64,000 nucleotides of DNA from Granulosicoccus sp. (GTDB lineage: Bacteria > Pseudomonadota > Gammaproteobacteria > Granulosicoccales > Granulosicoccaceae), in assembly GCA_020627685.1 (NCBI GenBank), contig JAHDGK010000017.1, forward strand, positions 1-64,000. Reading direction: 5' to 3'. Both the position numbers and the translations under genes were made by a program. Shown here piece by piece: positions 9,847 to 17,445 of the stretch. The notes beneath the pieces are model-generated. The model saw only the letters and a program-made list of their open reading frames with translations. It was not told the DNA's origin and made no database searches. The first letter of the stretch is position 1. Every line of letters starts with the position of its first letter.

Positions 9847-10644
9847 TCACGCGTTACTTATCCATGCAACAGTCGCCATTCTTCCGCTTTTTACACCGTC
9901 TCGTCGGTGAGAATGGAACCAATTGGCTTGAGAATACGTGCAGTAGTCCCCACCTGTCACGGTTACGCTTCGTTCGGAGTTTAGCTCTGCACGAGCCAAG
10001 CCATATAGATCGGCTAGGTACTTTCCGTCTTTGTCTGTTTTGACGAATTCTGATTCCAGCTTTGCATCTCGTTCAATAAAGCTATTCAGGACATCCTCAC
10101 CGACCTCAAATGCGCTAGGACCTATTGCTGGCCCTAACCAGGCGTGTACGTCCATATCCTGCGCGAATGTCGACAAGGCGTTTTGCAAAATACCACCTGC
10201 CAAACCTCGCCAGCCGGCATGCACCACGGCGATTTGTGTTCCGTCAATATCGCTCAATACAACCGGTAAACAATCAGCTGTAAGGACCGCTGCAACCGTG
10301 TCTGTACGAGTCGTCCAGACGCCATCCGCACTGGGTGCAATCTGTGCTGAGTCCGGCTCGTGTTCAAGCTTGATAACATCACTACTGTGAGTCTGGTTAA
10401 GCCAACGAGGTGATTCTGGTAATGCAAACGAGTCGATCAGACGGGCTCTGTTTTGCCGCACATGCTCCGGGTTATCGTTTACGTGAAGCCCAAGGTTCAA
10501 GGAATCAAACGGTGCCTGGCTAACGCCACCTAATCGAGTCGTAGATAAGACGGTGACTCGCGAGGATACCGCCCAATCCGGGACAATACTGGTTATGGAT
10601 GCAAACTCGTTTGAACAGGAAACTTCATCGGGTTCACCGTTCAT
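9847..10644 (-). CDS. pgeF: peptidoglycan editing factor / multicopper-type purine nucleosidase (YfiH family)
   Basis: This 265-residue protein of the YfiH/PgeF (formerly laccase-domain) family shows the metal and active-site motifs: TQTHS-like NQTHSSDV, ADCLPVV and VHAGWRGLAGG. Family members have purine-nucleoside phosphorylase/deaminase activity and have been linked to correct peptidoglycan stem-peptide composition. The ATG at 10644 overlaps the rluD stop by 11 bp. A longer frame to 10749 would run deep into rluD and carries a tryptophan- and histidine-rich leader unlike the family, so I rejected it. The rluD-pgeF pairing is common in gammaproteobacteria and implies co-transcription. Confidence 0.92.
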   Translation of the reverse strand: MNGEPDEVSCSNEFASITSIVPDWAVSSRVTVLSTTRLGGVSQAPFDSLNLGLHVNDNPEHVRQNRARLIDSFALPESPRWLNQTHSSDVIKLEHEPDSAQIAPSADGVWTTRTDTVAAVLTADCLPVVLSDIDGTQIAVVHAGWRGLAGGILQNALSTFAQDMDVHAWLGPAIGPSAFEVGEDVLNSFIERDAKLESEFVKTDKDGKYLADLYGLARAELNSERSVTVTGGDYCTYSQANWFHSHRRDGVKSGRMATVAWISNA

Positions 10645-11692
10645 TGTTGGCCTCATCGCGCAGTGCCTGTTCGGCCACAACACGCAGTGCATCGCATAGT
10701 GCCACCATGTCATCCGGAAGTTCAGCATCAAACGCAATCCATTCCTCACTCCCCGGATGAATAAGTTCTAAACGGTGAGCATGTAATGCCTGACGAGAAA
10801 AATTGGCTACCGCCGGAACGTTCGCAACTTGCCTGGGCAATACCGCCAAACGACGCCCATAAACAGGGTCGCCGATTAATGCGTGCCCTATGTGTGTCAT
10901 GTGCACACGGATTTGATGGGTTCTTCCCGTCTCAAGCTTTACAGATACACGGGCACAACCCAGAAACCTTTCTTCACACTCAAAATGGGTAATCGCCTCT
11001 TTCCCCTTTTCATTAACAGCCATGCGCTTGCGATCTCTGGGATGCCTGCCAATTGGTTCATTGACACAGCCGTTTATGGGCACATCGCCCACGACAACAG
11101 CGGTATAACGCCTACCCATTTCTCGCGCTTGTAGCTGTCGAACTAAGTGTGTGTGCGCTTCGAGTGTTTTCGCAACAACGCACAAACCTGATGTCTCTTT
11201 ATCTAAACGGTGAACGATACCTGCGCGAGGAACCGAATAAAGTGACTCATTATGATGAAGTAAACCGTTGAGCAAGGTCCCATGACGATTCCCGGGTGCG
11301 GGGTGCATGACCAAGCCAGGAGGCTTATTAATGATGATGATGTGTTCATCCTCAAAAACGATGGGCAGCTCGATGGCTTCTGGTACAACGCTGGACAACG
11401 GATTGCCTTCCGCATCGGCCAGGGTTTCTGCTAACAAATCGGGGGGAAGCTGAAGGCTCAGATACTCGCCTCCCAGCACTTTGTCTTTTTTTCTGCCTAT
11501 CTGTCCGTTGATGGTCAGGTAACCATCCGCTAACCAACTTTGAAGCCGACCCCGTGAATAGCTGGGGAATAACAAGGCTGCAACCGCGTCCAGTCGCTTG
11601 CCTGCCCATTCCGGTTGGACCTGAAGCTGCGGCTGCTCATCGGCACTGGGGATTCCGTCATCAGAACCCGGGTTGCTCGTATCGGCGGTAAT
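10634..11692 (-). CDS. rluD: 23S rRNA pseudouridine(1911/1915/1917) synthase RluD, likely AUU start
   Basis: RluA-family pseudouridine synthase. An N-terminal S4 RNA-binding domain (QPEWAGKRLDAV, then SRGRLQSWLADG) precedes the catalytic domain with HRLDKETSGL, whose Asp is the nucleophile. The S4 domain begins upstream of the first TTG (11575). The frame is open back to a stop at 11756-11758, but no in-frame ATG, GTG or TTG occurs between them. An AGGAG at 11701-11705 lies 8 nt before an in-frame ATT at 11690-11692, giving a 352-residue protein. I therefore place the start at AUU; this is an inference. pgeF follows with an 11-bp overlap. Confidence 0.85.
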   Translation of the reverse strand: MTADTSNPGSDDGIPSADEQPQLQVQPEWAGKRLDAVAALLFPSYSRGRLQSWLADGYLTINGQIGRKKDKVLGGEYLSLQLPPDLLAETLADAEGNPLSSVVPEAIELPIVFEDEHIIIINKPPGLVMHPAPGNRHGTLLNGLLHHNESLYSVPRAGIVHRLDKETSGLCVVAKTLEAHTHLVRQLQAREMGRRYTAVVVGDVPINGCVNEPIGRHPRDRKRMAVNEKGKEAITHFECEERFLGCARVSVKLETGRTHQIRVHMTHIGHALIGDPVYGRRLAVLPRQVANVPAVANFSRQALHAHRLELIHPGSEEWIAFDAELPDDMVALCDALRVVAEQALRDEANNER

Positions 11693-11773
11693 AGGAATAA
11701 CTCCTGCGAAGTGTTGTTCGATCGTAAGGGCGTTGGGAGGTCCGTTATCCGCCAGCTACGCTATACTTTTCTT

Positions 11774-12553
11774 ATGATACTCAAGTTCTTGCGAATACTT
11801 ACGCTCAGTGCTGCGGCAATCGGCATTTCAGGCGGTTTTTTAGTCGGATGCGCATCCAACCAGGCAGCCCCCGTGGGTGCCGGTACTGCTGAGCAACTGT
11901 ACAACTCAGCCAAGCGATCTCTCAATCAGGGTGATTTCTTAAGCGCCATAAGCATCTTTGAGGTGTTAGGTGCCAGATATCCCTTTGGGAGTTACACGCA
12001 GCAGGCCCAGCTTGATGTGGCCTACGCCTATCTGAAGCAGGACGAGTTTGATAGCGCCATCAACGCAGCTGATCGCTTTATCAAGCTCTACCCCACCAGC
12101 GAGAACATCGATTACGCCTACTACATCAAGGGTGTAAGTCACTTTTCCCGTGGCGGATCAGCGATGGAGAGAATCTTTCCACGAGATATGGCGAAAGTGA
12201 ATCAAAAGTGGCTGAGTTCGTCATTCGCAGAGTTCGACACGCTGGTTCGTCGTTTCCCCACCAGCAAATACGCCCCCGACTCCCTTGAAAGGATGGCCTA
12301 CCTGCGAAACGAGATGGCTCGTCATGAGCTCATTACCGCCGAATTTTATTTTCAACGCGGCGCGATGGTCGCCGTCGTTAACCGAGTGAACTACCTTTTG
12401 GAGCATTTCGACGGCTCGGCTCACGTGCCGGACGCGCTGGCTCTGATGGCGGACGCATATGCATCTTTGGGACAGGCAGACCGTCAGGCAGACACATTAC
12501 GCGTGTTGCGAGCGACTGATCCGAAACATCCGGCTGTGGTTAAAAAAGGCTGA
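11774..12553 (+). CDS. bamD: outer-membrane assembly lipoprotein BamD
   Basis: This 259-residue lipoprotein is part of the BAM complex, which folds outer-membrane beta-barrel proteins. A signal peptide (residues 1-25) ends in the lipobox LVGC. Tetratricopeptide repeats follow (AEQLYNSAKRSLNQGDF, YAYLKQDEFDSAI, RRFPTSKYAPDSL). Length fits BamD. The ATG at 11774 has no Shine-Dalgarno. A TATACT hexamer ends 6 bp before it, so the mRNA may be leaderless. The gene is divergent from rluD with an 81-bp gap. A terminator hairpin follows it. Confidence 0.95.
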   Translation: MILKFLRILTLSAAAIGISGGFLVGCASNQAAPVGAGTAEQLYNSAKRSLNQGDFLSAISIFEVLGARYPFGSYTQQAQLDVAYAYLKQDEFDSAINAADRFIKLYPTSENIDYAYYIKGVSHFSRGGSAMERIFPRDMAKVNQKWLSSSFAEFDTLVRRFPTSKYAPDSLERMAYLRNEMARHELITAEFYFQRGAMVAVVNRVNYLLEHFDGSAHVPDALALMADAYASLGQADRQADTLRVLRATDPKHPAVVKKG

Positions 12554-12562
12554 AAAGCCTCA

Positions 12563-12588
12563 AACTATTGATTTAAATAGTTATTTTT
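12563..12588 (+). terminator. rho-independent terminator after bamD
   Basis: A 7-bp stem AACTATT (12563-12569) / AATAGTT (12576-12582) with a 6-nt loop is followed by ATTTTT. A second small stem, AGGCT-GAAA-AGCCT (about 12547-12560), overlaps the bamD stop codon. The stem is AT-rich, so its strength is uncertain. Confidence 0.55.
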
Positions 12589-12674
12589 ACCTTTTTCAGC
12601 AGTGAAAAGAGCTTGAAGGCCCCGAATTAGGCGTCAGTTAAACCGCCATTCCATGGTCTGAATTTTGCGTTTGC

Positions 12675-14318
12675 TTGGGTATCGTTGCAGACCCGCAGTA
12701 CACCGTGAATCAAACACCAGCCCCGACCCGCGTCATACCCAGCATTACTGCGACGCATACGCCGGATTGGCCTGCCCTCAGGCTATTTAACCAGTATCGT
12801 CTGATACTGCTGCTGGCGCTGGCTGCAATTTACTACCTGGCAGACGATCAACGCACGCTGGGCAGCCGCAATGCCATGGTGTTTGAAATCATGCACCTCG
12901 CCTATGTGGTCGTGACTCTCGGCTTTATCTATCTGATTCGTATACAAATTCCGAGTGTCACCACGCAATTCTACGTTCAGAATTACCTCGACATCCTGCT
13001 AATTAGCGGGTTGATGTACACCAGTGGTGGCGTACAAAGCGGCTTAGGTCCGCTGCTTCTTATTAATTTAGCTTTACTGAGCCAGCTGGCCAGTGTTCGT
13101 CATTCATTACTATTTGCTGCCATTGCCAGCATGATAGTCATAGGAGAGGAACTGCTCGCCAGACTAATCGTCGGCCCGGCGGGTGTGAATTTCGAGGCAA
13201 CTGCTGTGCTGGGCATCTTGCTGTTTGCAACGGCCTGGATTATGAGCGTGCCGGTGCGCAGACTCATGAGCCGACAACTCGTCAACTCTTCCCGCTCTCG
13301 CGTAGTGCTGGATGTCGAAGAAATCGCACACCTTAATGAGGAGATCATCCGCGAATTGGATTCCGGCGTTGTCGTCGTCGACAGCAATAACAATATTCAA
13401 CTGATAAACGATACGGCGCGTTCGCTGTTGTCAGCAGAATTCACCGCCATGCCGGTGCACCTGCGAAAAATCTGCCCCGAACTACTGGTTAGTTTGCGCA
13501 GTTCAGAGCGCTCTCCAACACAGGAGACACGGCCGTTTGATATTGCGGCTACCGGACAAAGCCTACTTCCTCAATTTATCGCCCTGTCAAACGGAGGCGT
13601 TCTCATCAAGCTTGATGACCACGCCCATATACGCAAGCAATTTCAACAGTTGAAGATGGCATCCTTGGGTCGCCTGTCAGCCAGTATCGCTCACGAAATC
13701 AGAAATCCTTTGGGTGCTATCTCACACGCCGTACAACTGATGCAGGAATCTCCAACGATTGATAGCAAAGATGCAGAGCTGTTATTAATTGCAAAAAGAC
13801 ACACTCATCGAATCAATCGCATCATTGAAGATGTTCTTCAATTATCCAATCGGCAGAAACTGAAACATGAGGTGGTGCCGGTTGATCAAATCATTCAGGA
13901 CTTTGCCACACGGTTTGTCGAAGAACAGGACATAAGCGTTGAACACTTAAACGTCAGAACAACCCCATCACTAGCGATGGTAGACCCAGGGCATCTGGAC
14001 CAGGTTCTTTGGAATTTATGCACAAACGCGCGAATCCATAATCAAAGCGATTCATTGTCGATCACACTGAGCTGCTGGCAGTCCGAAAGAGGCACCACCG
14101 TGATAGATGTTATGGACGATGGTAAGGGCATATCGGATATGGATATTGAAAATCTCTTTGACCCGTTTTATTCAACGCATCATGCGGGAACAGGTTTAGG
14201 GCTTTTCATTATTAGAGAACTGTGTGATCTCAACAAAGCCAAGATCGAGTGTTTGCCGAGCACCAGTGGTGCTCATTTCCGCGTAACACTCGCCTCAGCT
14301 CAAGACATGGCGGCCTAG
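12675..14318 (+). CDS. pilS: sensor histidine kinase PilS
   Basis: Membrane sensor kinase that phosphorylates PilR to control pilin transcription. Starting at 12675 it has 547 residues. About six membrane helices lie between residues 41 and 195, followed by a PAS-like segment (about 215-315) and a HisKA H box with H340 in IAHEIRNPLG. The ATPase boxes are LWNLCTNARIHN, DVMDDGKGI and GTGLGLFI. The start is uncertain: 12675 is a TTG without a good Shine-Dalgarno, and a GTG near 12702 is an alternative. pilR begins 2 bp after its stop, so the two are translationally close and surely co-transcribed. Confidence 0.93.
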   Translation: MGIVADPQYTVNQTPAPTRVIPSITATHTPDWPALRLFNQYRLILLLALAAIYYLADDQRTLGSRNAMVFEIMHLAYVVVTLGFIYLIRIQIPSVTTQFYVQNYLDILLISGLMYTSGGVQSGLGPLLLINLALLSQLASVRHSLLFAAIASMIVIGEELLARLIVGPAGVNFEATAVLGILLFATAWIMSVPVRRLMSRQLVNSSRSRVVLDVEEIAHLNEEIIRELDSGVVVVDSNNNIQLINDTARSLLSAEFTAMPVHLRKICPELLVSLRSSERSPTQETRPFDIAATGQSLLPQFIALSNGGVLIKLDDHAHIRKQFQQLKMASLGRLSASIAHEIRNPLGAISHAVQLMQESPTIDSKDAELLLIAKRHTHRINRIIEDVLQLSNRQKLKHEVVPVDQIIQDFATRFVEEQDISVEHLNVRTTPSLAMVDPGHLDQVLWNLCTNARIHNQSDSLSITLSCWQSERGTTVIDVMDDGKGISDMDIENLFDPFYSTHHAGTGLGLFIIRELCDLNKAKIECLPSTSGAHFRVTLASAQDMAA

Positions 14319-14320
14319 TG

Positions 14321-15862
14321 ATGACCCACAAGGCACTTATCATCGATGACGAGGCTGATATCCGCGAGCTTGTGGCTATGTCACTTGATCGTATTGGTTT
14401 CGATACACACACGGCTGCCAACCTAGAAGAGGCACGGCACCTACTAGACACGTATGATTTTGATGTTTGCTTGACCGATATGCGTCTTCCGGACGGAAAC
14501 GGTGTGGAGTTCGTTAAATACATACAAAGCGTAAAGCCACAGATGCCGGTGGCAGTTATAACAGCCCATGGAAACATGGATACCGCGATAGTCGCCATGA
14601 AGAACGGCGCATTCGATTTCGTATCAAAGCCCATCGATTTGACTCAGCTAAGGCAACTGGTGTTGCAAGCGGTGGCAACAGGCAAGCTACCGAGTGACAG
14701 CACCTCCTCTAGCAACGATGCAACATTTGAAAACAACAGTGTCCCTCTTACTTCGCCGTTGGATTCACCCACAGGTGATAAGCAACGTGAAGAGATGCAC
14801 AGACATACTGAAAGCGACTCGGAAACCAGTAACTCATTAGAGTCTTTATCGGGTAGAACGATAGCTGGCAAACAAACAGGTTTGGAGGTTGGCGGCGAGT
14901 CGCTAATTGGTCAATCAGAGCCGATGCGCGAACTCAGGAAGATGATCGCAAAGGTTGCGCGAACAAACGCACCCGTTTGGATAACCGGTGAATCTGGCAC
15001 GGGTAAAGAGCTTATTGCCCGTCTAATACACAGAAATAGTTCGCGGGCTGAGAAACCGTTTATAGCAGTGAACTGCGGTGCGATCCCTTCAGAGCTTATG
15101 GAAAGCGAGATGTTTGGGCATCGTAAAGGCAGTTTTACCGGTGCGCATGCCGACCATGACGGCTTGTTTAAACGCGCAGAAGGAGGAACACTGTTTCTTG
15201 ATGAAGTTGCCGAACTACCGCTAAGCATGCAGGTTAAATTGCTGCGAGTGATTCAAGAACGTTCTGTACGTCGAGTTGGGGATAGTGATGAGATGCCAGT
15301 TGACGTTCGTATACTCAGTGCAAGCCATAAAGACTTAAATGCTGAAGTTAACCTAGGAAAATTCAGGCACGATCTTTACTATCGATTAAACGTTATTTGC
15401 GTAAAGTCTCCTAGCCTTCGCGAAAGACCCACAGACATCGTACTCATAGCCAGACATGTCCTTAACAATATTCAGAAGAATGAACCTTTAAAAACTTCTG
15501 TCACTCTCTCCCCTGAGGCAGAAGAAGCGCTGACCCACTATTTCTTTCCGGGTAACGTACGTGAACTTGAAAATATTCTGGAGAGGGCCATCGCACTATC
15601 AGATACATCCAGTATAAAATTGGATGATTTAAACTTAACAGAAACGGATAACTACCCGTCAGGAAATATCCATAACATTCAACCTCAGTCAAGCACAGGA
15701 ATAAATGACGAACCGTTGGATGAACGCAATAGAATTGAACAGGTATTAAACCAAACCCGATGGAACCGAAAAGCGGCTGCGGAAATCTTAGGCCTTAGCT
15801 ATAGACAACTACGTTACCGATTACAGCAGTATGGAATTGACGAGAAACATACTGGCACCTAG
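14321..15862 (+). CDS. pilR: sigma-54-dependent response regulator PilR
   Basis: NtrC-type activator of 513 residues. It has a receiver domain with D53 as the phospho-acceptor and K103. The AAA+ domain has Walker A GESGTGKE at 223-230 and the sigma-54 contact loop GSFTGA at 270-275. A C-terminal Fis-type helix-turn-helix (NRKAAAEILGLSYRQLRYRL) binds upstream DNA. The ATG at 14321 is 2 bp after the pilS stop. A Ser/Thr/Asn-rich linker of about 75 residues (121-195) between receiver and AAA+ domains looks longer than usual. Its likely targets are the TGTCA-type sites and sigma-54 promoter upstream of pilA, starting about 150 bp after this gene. Confidence 0.95.
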   Translation: MTHKALIIDDEADIRELVAMSLDRIGFDTHTAANLEEARHLLDTYDFDVCLTDMRLPDGNGVEFVKYIQSVKPQMPVAVITAHGNMDTAIVAMKNGAFDFVSKPIDLTQLRQLVLQAVATGKLPSDSTSSSNDATFENNSVPLTSPLDSPTGDKQREEMHRHTESDSETSNSLESLSGRTIAGKQTGLEVGGESLIGQSEPMRELRKMIAKVARTNAPVWITGESGTGKELIARLIHRNSSRAEKPFIAVNCGAIPSELMESEMFGHRKGSFTGAHADHDGLFKRAEGGTLFLDEVAELPLSMQVKLLRVIQERSVRRVGDSDEMPVDVRILSASHKDLNAEVNLGKFRHDLYYRLNVICVKSPSLRERPTDIVLIARHVLNNIQKNEPLKTSVTLSPEAEEALTHYFFPGNVRELENILERAIALSDTSSIKLDDLNLTETDNYPSGNIHNIQPQSSTGINDEPLDERNRIEQVLNQTRWNRKAAAEILGLSYRQLRYRLQQYGIDEKHTGT

Positions 15863-15935
15863 AAGTATCCTCTCAGACAGCCTATTTAGACGTTTGAAAA
15901 AATCGAATAGGTAATACGCATAACTATCTAGGTGC
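15855..15935. repeat. nested inverted repeats spanning the pilR stop codon
   Basis: GCACCTAG (15855-15862, including the pilR TAG stop) is exactly complementary to CTAGGTGC (15928-15935). Inside it CCTATT (15881-15886) pairs with AATAGG (15906-15911). The outer arm is followed by an A-run rather than a T-run, so this is not a classical terminator for pilR. It may be a 3' stability structure or chance. Confidence 0.35.
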
Positions 15936-16010
15936 GAAAAAAAATAAATTGCTGAAATAGCAACAAATAATGAGCCCCTTTCGCTAGCTACCTCACACTT
16001 TATCCGAGAG

Positions 16011-16046
16011 TGACATAGCGATTGTCACTTAGTGACATTTGTGACA
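16011..16046 (+). promoter_or_regulatory. putative PilR upstream activating sites (four TGTCA/TGACA elements)
   Basis: Four copies of one pentamer or its complement lie in 36 bp: TGACA 16011-16015, TGTCA 16023-16027, TGACA 16033-16037 and TGACA 16042-16046. Several extend to GTGACA or TGTCAC. They sit about 100-135 bp upstream of the -24 element of the pilA sigma-54 promoter, the distance expected of enhancer sites. PilR of Pseudomonas is known to bind TGTC-containing repeats. Binding here is inferred. Confidence 0.65.
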
Positions 16047-16145
16047 ATGAATTTCGAGAATTACTTCAAACACAACCTTAAGCGCGAAACGGTTAACTGA
16101 CTGTTTTCGCTGAAATTATCGCCATATTGGCAGACTTTTTAAAGC

Positions 16146-16161
16146 TGGCATAGCTTCTGCA
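16146..16161 (+). promoter_or_regulatory. sigma-54 promoter of pilA
   Basis: The 16-mer TGGCATAGCTTCTGCA matches the -24/-12 consensus TGGCAC-G-N4-TTGCA. The invariant GG and GC are separated by exactly 10 bp. The predicted start site is near 16172, giving a leader of roughly 100 nt before pilA. pilR, the expected activator, ends 284 bp upstream. Confidence 0.85.
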
Positions 16162-16274
16162 CTTAACCAATTGTCCGCAGTGACGATACATCTCTCGTAG
16201 GTTGTCATCACGCTGATCTACAAACGTCTTACACGCTGATAATTATACAATTACATTTTCCGGAGATAGACCAA

Positions 16275-16694
16275 ATGGTTAAGGTTCAAAAAGGTTTTAC
16301 ACTCATCGAATTAATGATCGTTATCGCGATCATCGGTATTCTGGCAGCAGTAGCTGTACCTCAGTACTCTCAGTACACTAAGCGCGCTCGCTTTGCTGAA
16401 GTTGTAACAGCAGCAGCTCCTATCAAAACGGGTGTTGAAGTATGTGTTCAAGCTAACTCTAGCCTAGGCGAGTGTGACACTTGGGCAGAAATCGGTGTAC
16501 AGCAGGCTTCAGTACAAGTTGGTGACGATGTACAGTCAGCTGCTATCGCTGCAAACGCTCGCATCACTATGACTGCGGTAACAGATCTGAACAGCGCTAC
16601 ATACATCCTGACTCCAACGTACAACAACAACCTGAACACTTTGACTTGGGCTGTTTCTGGTTCTTGCCAGGCCGCTGCTACTAAATACTGCTAA
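16275..16694 (+). CDS. pilA: type IV major pilin PilA
   Basis: This 139-residue type IVa prepilin has a 7-residue basic leader ending in Gly, cleaved before Phe by PilD. The mature N-terminus is [17 protein letters not shown], with the invariant Glu5 and a long hydrophobic assembly helix. Two cysteines in the last third (SGSC and KYC) would close the C-terminal disulfide loop. CGGAG lies 10-14 nt before the ATG. The gene is preceded by a sigma-54 promoter and followed by a strong terminator, so it can be expressed as a single-gene transcript at high level. Confidence 0.96.
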   Translation: MVKVQKGFTLIELMIVIAIIGILAAVAVPQYSQYTKRARFAEVVTAAAPIKTGVEVCVQANSSLGECDTWAEIGVQQASVQVGDDVQSAAIAANARITMTAVTDLNSATYILTPTYNNNLNTLTWAVSGSCQAAATKYC

Positions 16695-16765
16695 TAGTAT
16701 TTTAATTGCCTAGCAGCTGAGTTTGAAATAATTATCTAACTCAAAAGTGCAAAGGCAACATAAGA

Positions 16766-16797
16766 CCGGAGAGCCAATTTGGGCTCTTCGGTTTTTT
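16766..16797 (+). terminator. rho-independent terminator after pilA
   Basis: CCGGAGAGCC (16766-16775) pairs with GGGCTCTTCGG (16781-16791) around a short AATTT loop, with one G-T pair. A run of T residues follows (16792-16797). It lies between pilA and the second pilin gene, so most pilA transcripts should stop here. Confidence 0.85.
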
Positions 16798-16826
16798 CCG
16801 TTTTGGATGCTGAGAGGTCTCTTAAG

Positions 16827-17255
16827 GTGACAAGAGAAAAAGGCTTTACCCTCCTTGAGCTTATGATAGTCATGGCAATCATCGGGGTATTAGCAGGTAT
16901 TTCTGCACAGATGGTTGGTACCTATACAAAACGCTCGAAATTCTCAGAAATCGTTCTTGCCGCAGTTCCTGTCAAACGGGCAATCGAAAACTGCATAACC
17001 GTTAATTTCAATACAAGCAGTTGCGATACTTGGAGTGAAATAGGAATAACCCAAGCGCAAATAACGACTGCATCTGATTTGATTGATTCAGTGACGATAG
17101 CAAATGGCAGTGCCATCCTGACCTTTGTCGGGCACCCAGTTGAACTTAACAGTGCCACGTACATTCTCACGCCCAACTTCAACAACAATACCAACCTACT
17201 TTCCTGGACTTATACAGGAACTTGTAAAACCAACGCTGCAACCCGTTACTGCTAA
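16827..17255 (+). CDS. second type IV pilin, paralogue of pilA
   Basis: This 142-residue prepilin has the leader (f)MTREKG, then FTLLELMIVMAIIGVLAG with Glu5. The C-terminal part parallels PilA closely: both carry [10 protein letters not shown], an N-rich turn and a terminal cysteine pair (here TGTC and RYC). The GTG start at 16827 is preceded by AGAGG at 9 nt, and it gives a leader of the proper length for PilD. The longer frame from 16779 would run through the terminator stem. It probably arose by tandem duplication. It could be a minor or alternative pilin expressed by read-through. Confidence 0.88.
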   Translation: MTREKGFTLLELMIVMAIIGVLAGISAQMVGTYTKRSKFSEIVLAAVPVKRAIENCITVNFNTSSCDTWSEIGITQAQITTASDLIDSVTIANGSAILTFVGHPVELNSATYILTPNFNNNTNLLSWTYTGTCKTNAATRYC

Positions 17256-17404
17256 ACAGCGGGCTTAACCCCTAAGATCGTAACAGTAATTACTTGATCG
17301 GAATTCTCGCTTGCCTGGTGAGTCAATCCCTGCTCCCATAGGGATTCGCAATACGTTTCATTGCTAAAGTACCCTCTCTATCTGCCGATCACAATAAAGA
17401 CTTT

Positions 17405-17424
17405 TAAGCCCATTTGGGCCTTAG
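17405..17424 (+). terminator. weak hairpin between the second pilin and pilB
   Basis: TAAGCCC-ATTT-GGGCCTTA forms a GC-containing stem with one bulged base, about 22 bp before the pilB start. The downstream sequence is GTGTTTCTTG, not a clean T-run. It may be a weak terminator or a leader hairpin that limits pilB expression relative to the pilins. The remainder of the 17256-17445 gap shows no other clear element. Confidence 0.35.
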
Positions 17425-17445
17425 TGTTTCTTGTGAGACTCACAT

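Noticed and set aside
9810-9850. Sigma-54 promoter for clpB (TTGGCAGGCTGTAGCAC on the minus strand)
   Set aside because: The GG and GC are one base off the required 10-bp spacing.
10645-10749. Longer pgeF N-terminus
   Set aside because: It would run inside rluD with a His/Trp-rich sequence unlike the family.
11615-11773. Longer bamD N-terminus from a TTG at 11615
   Set aside because: It would put more than 50 residues before a typical lipoprotein signal peptide. The ATG at 11774 gives a standard BamD.
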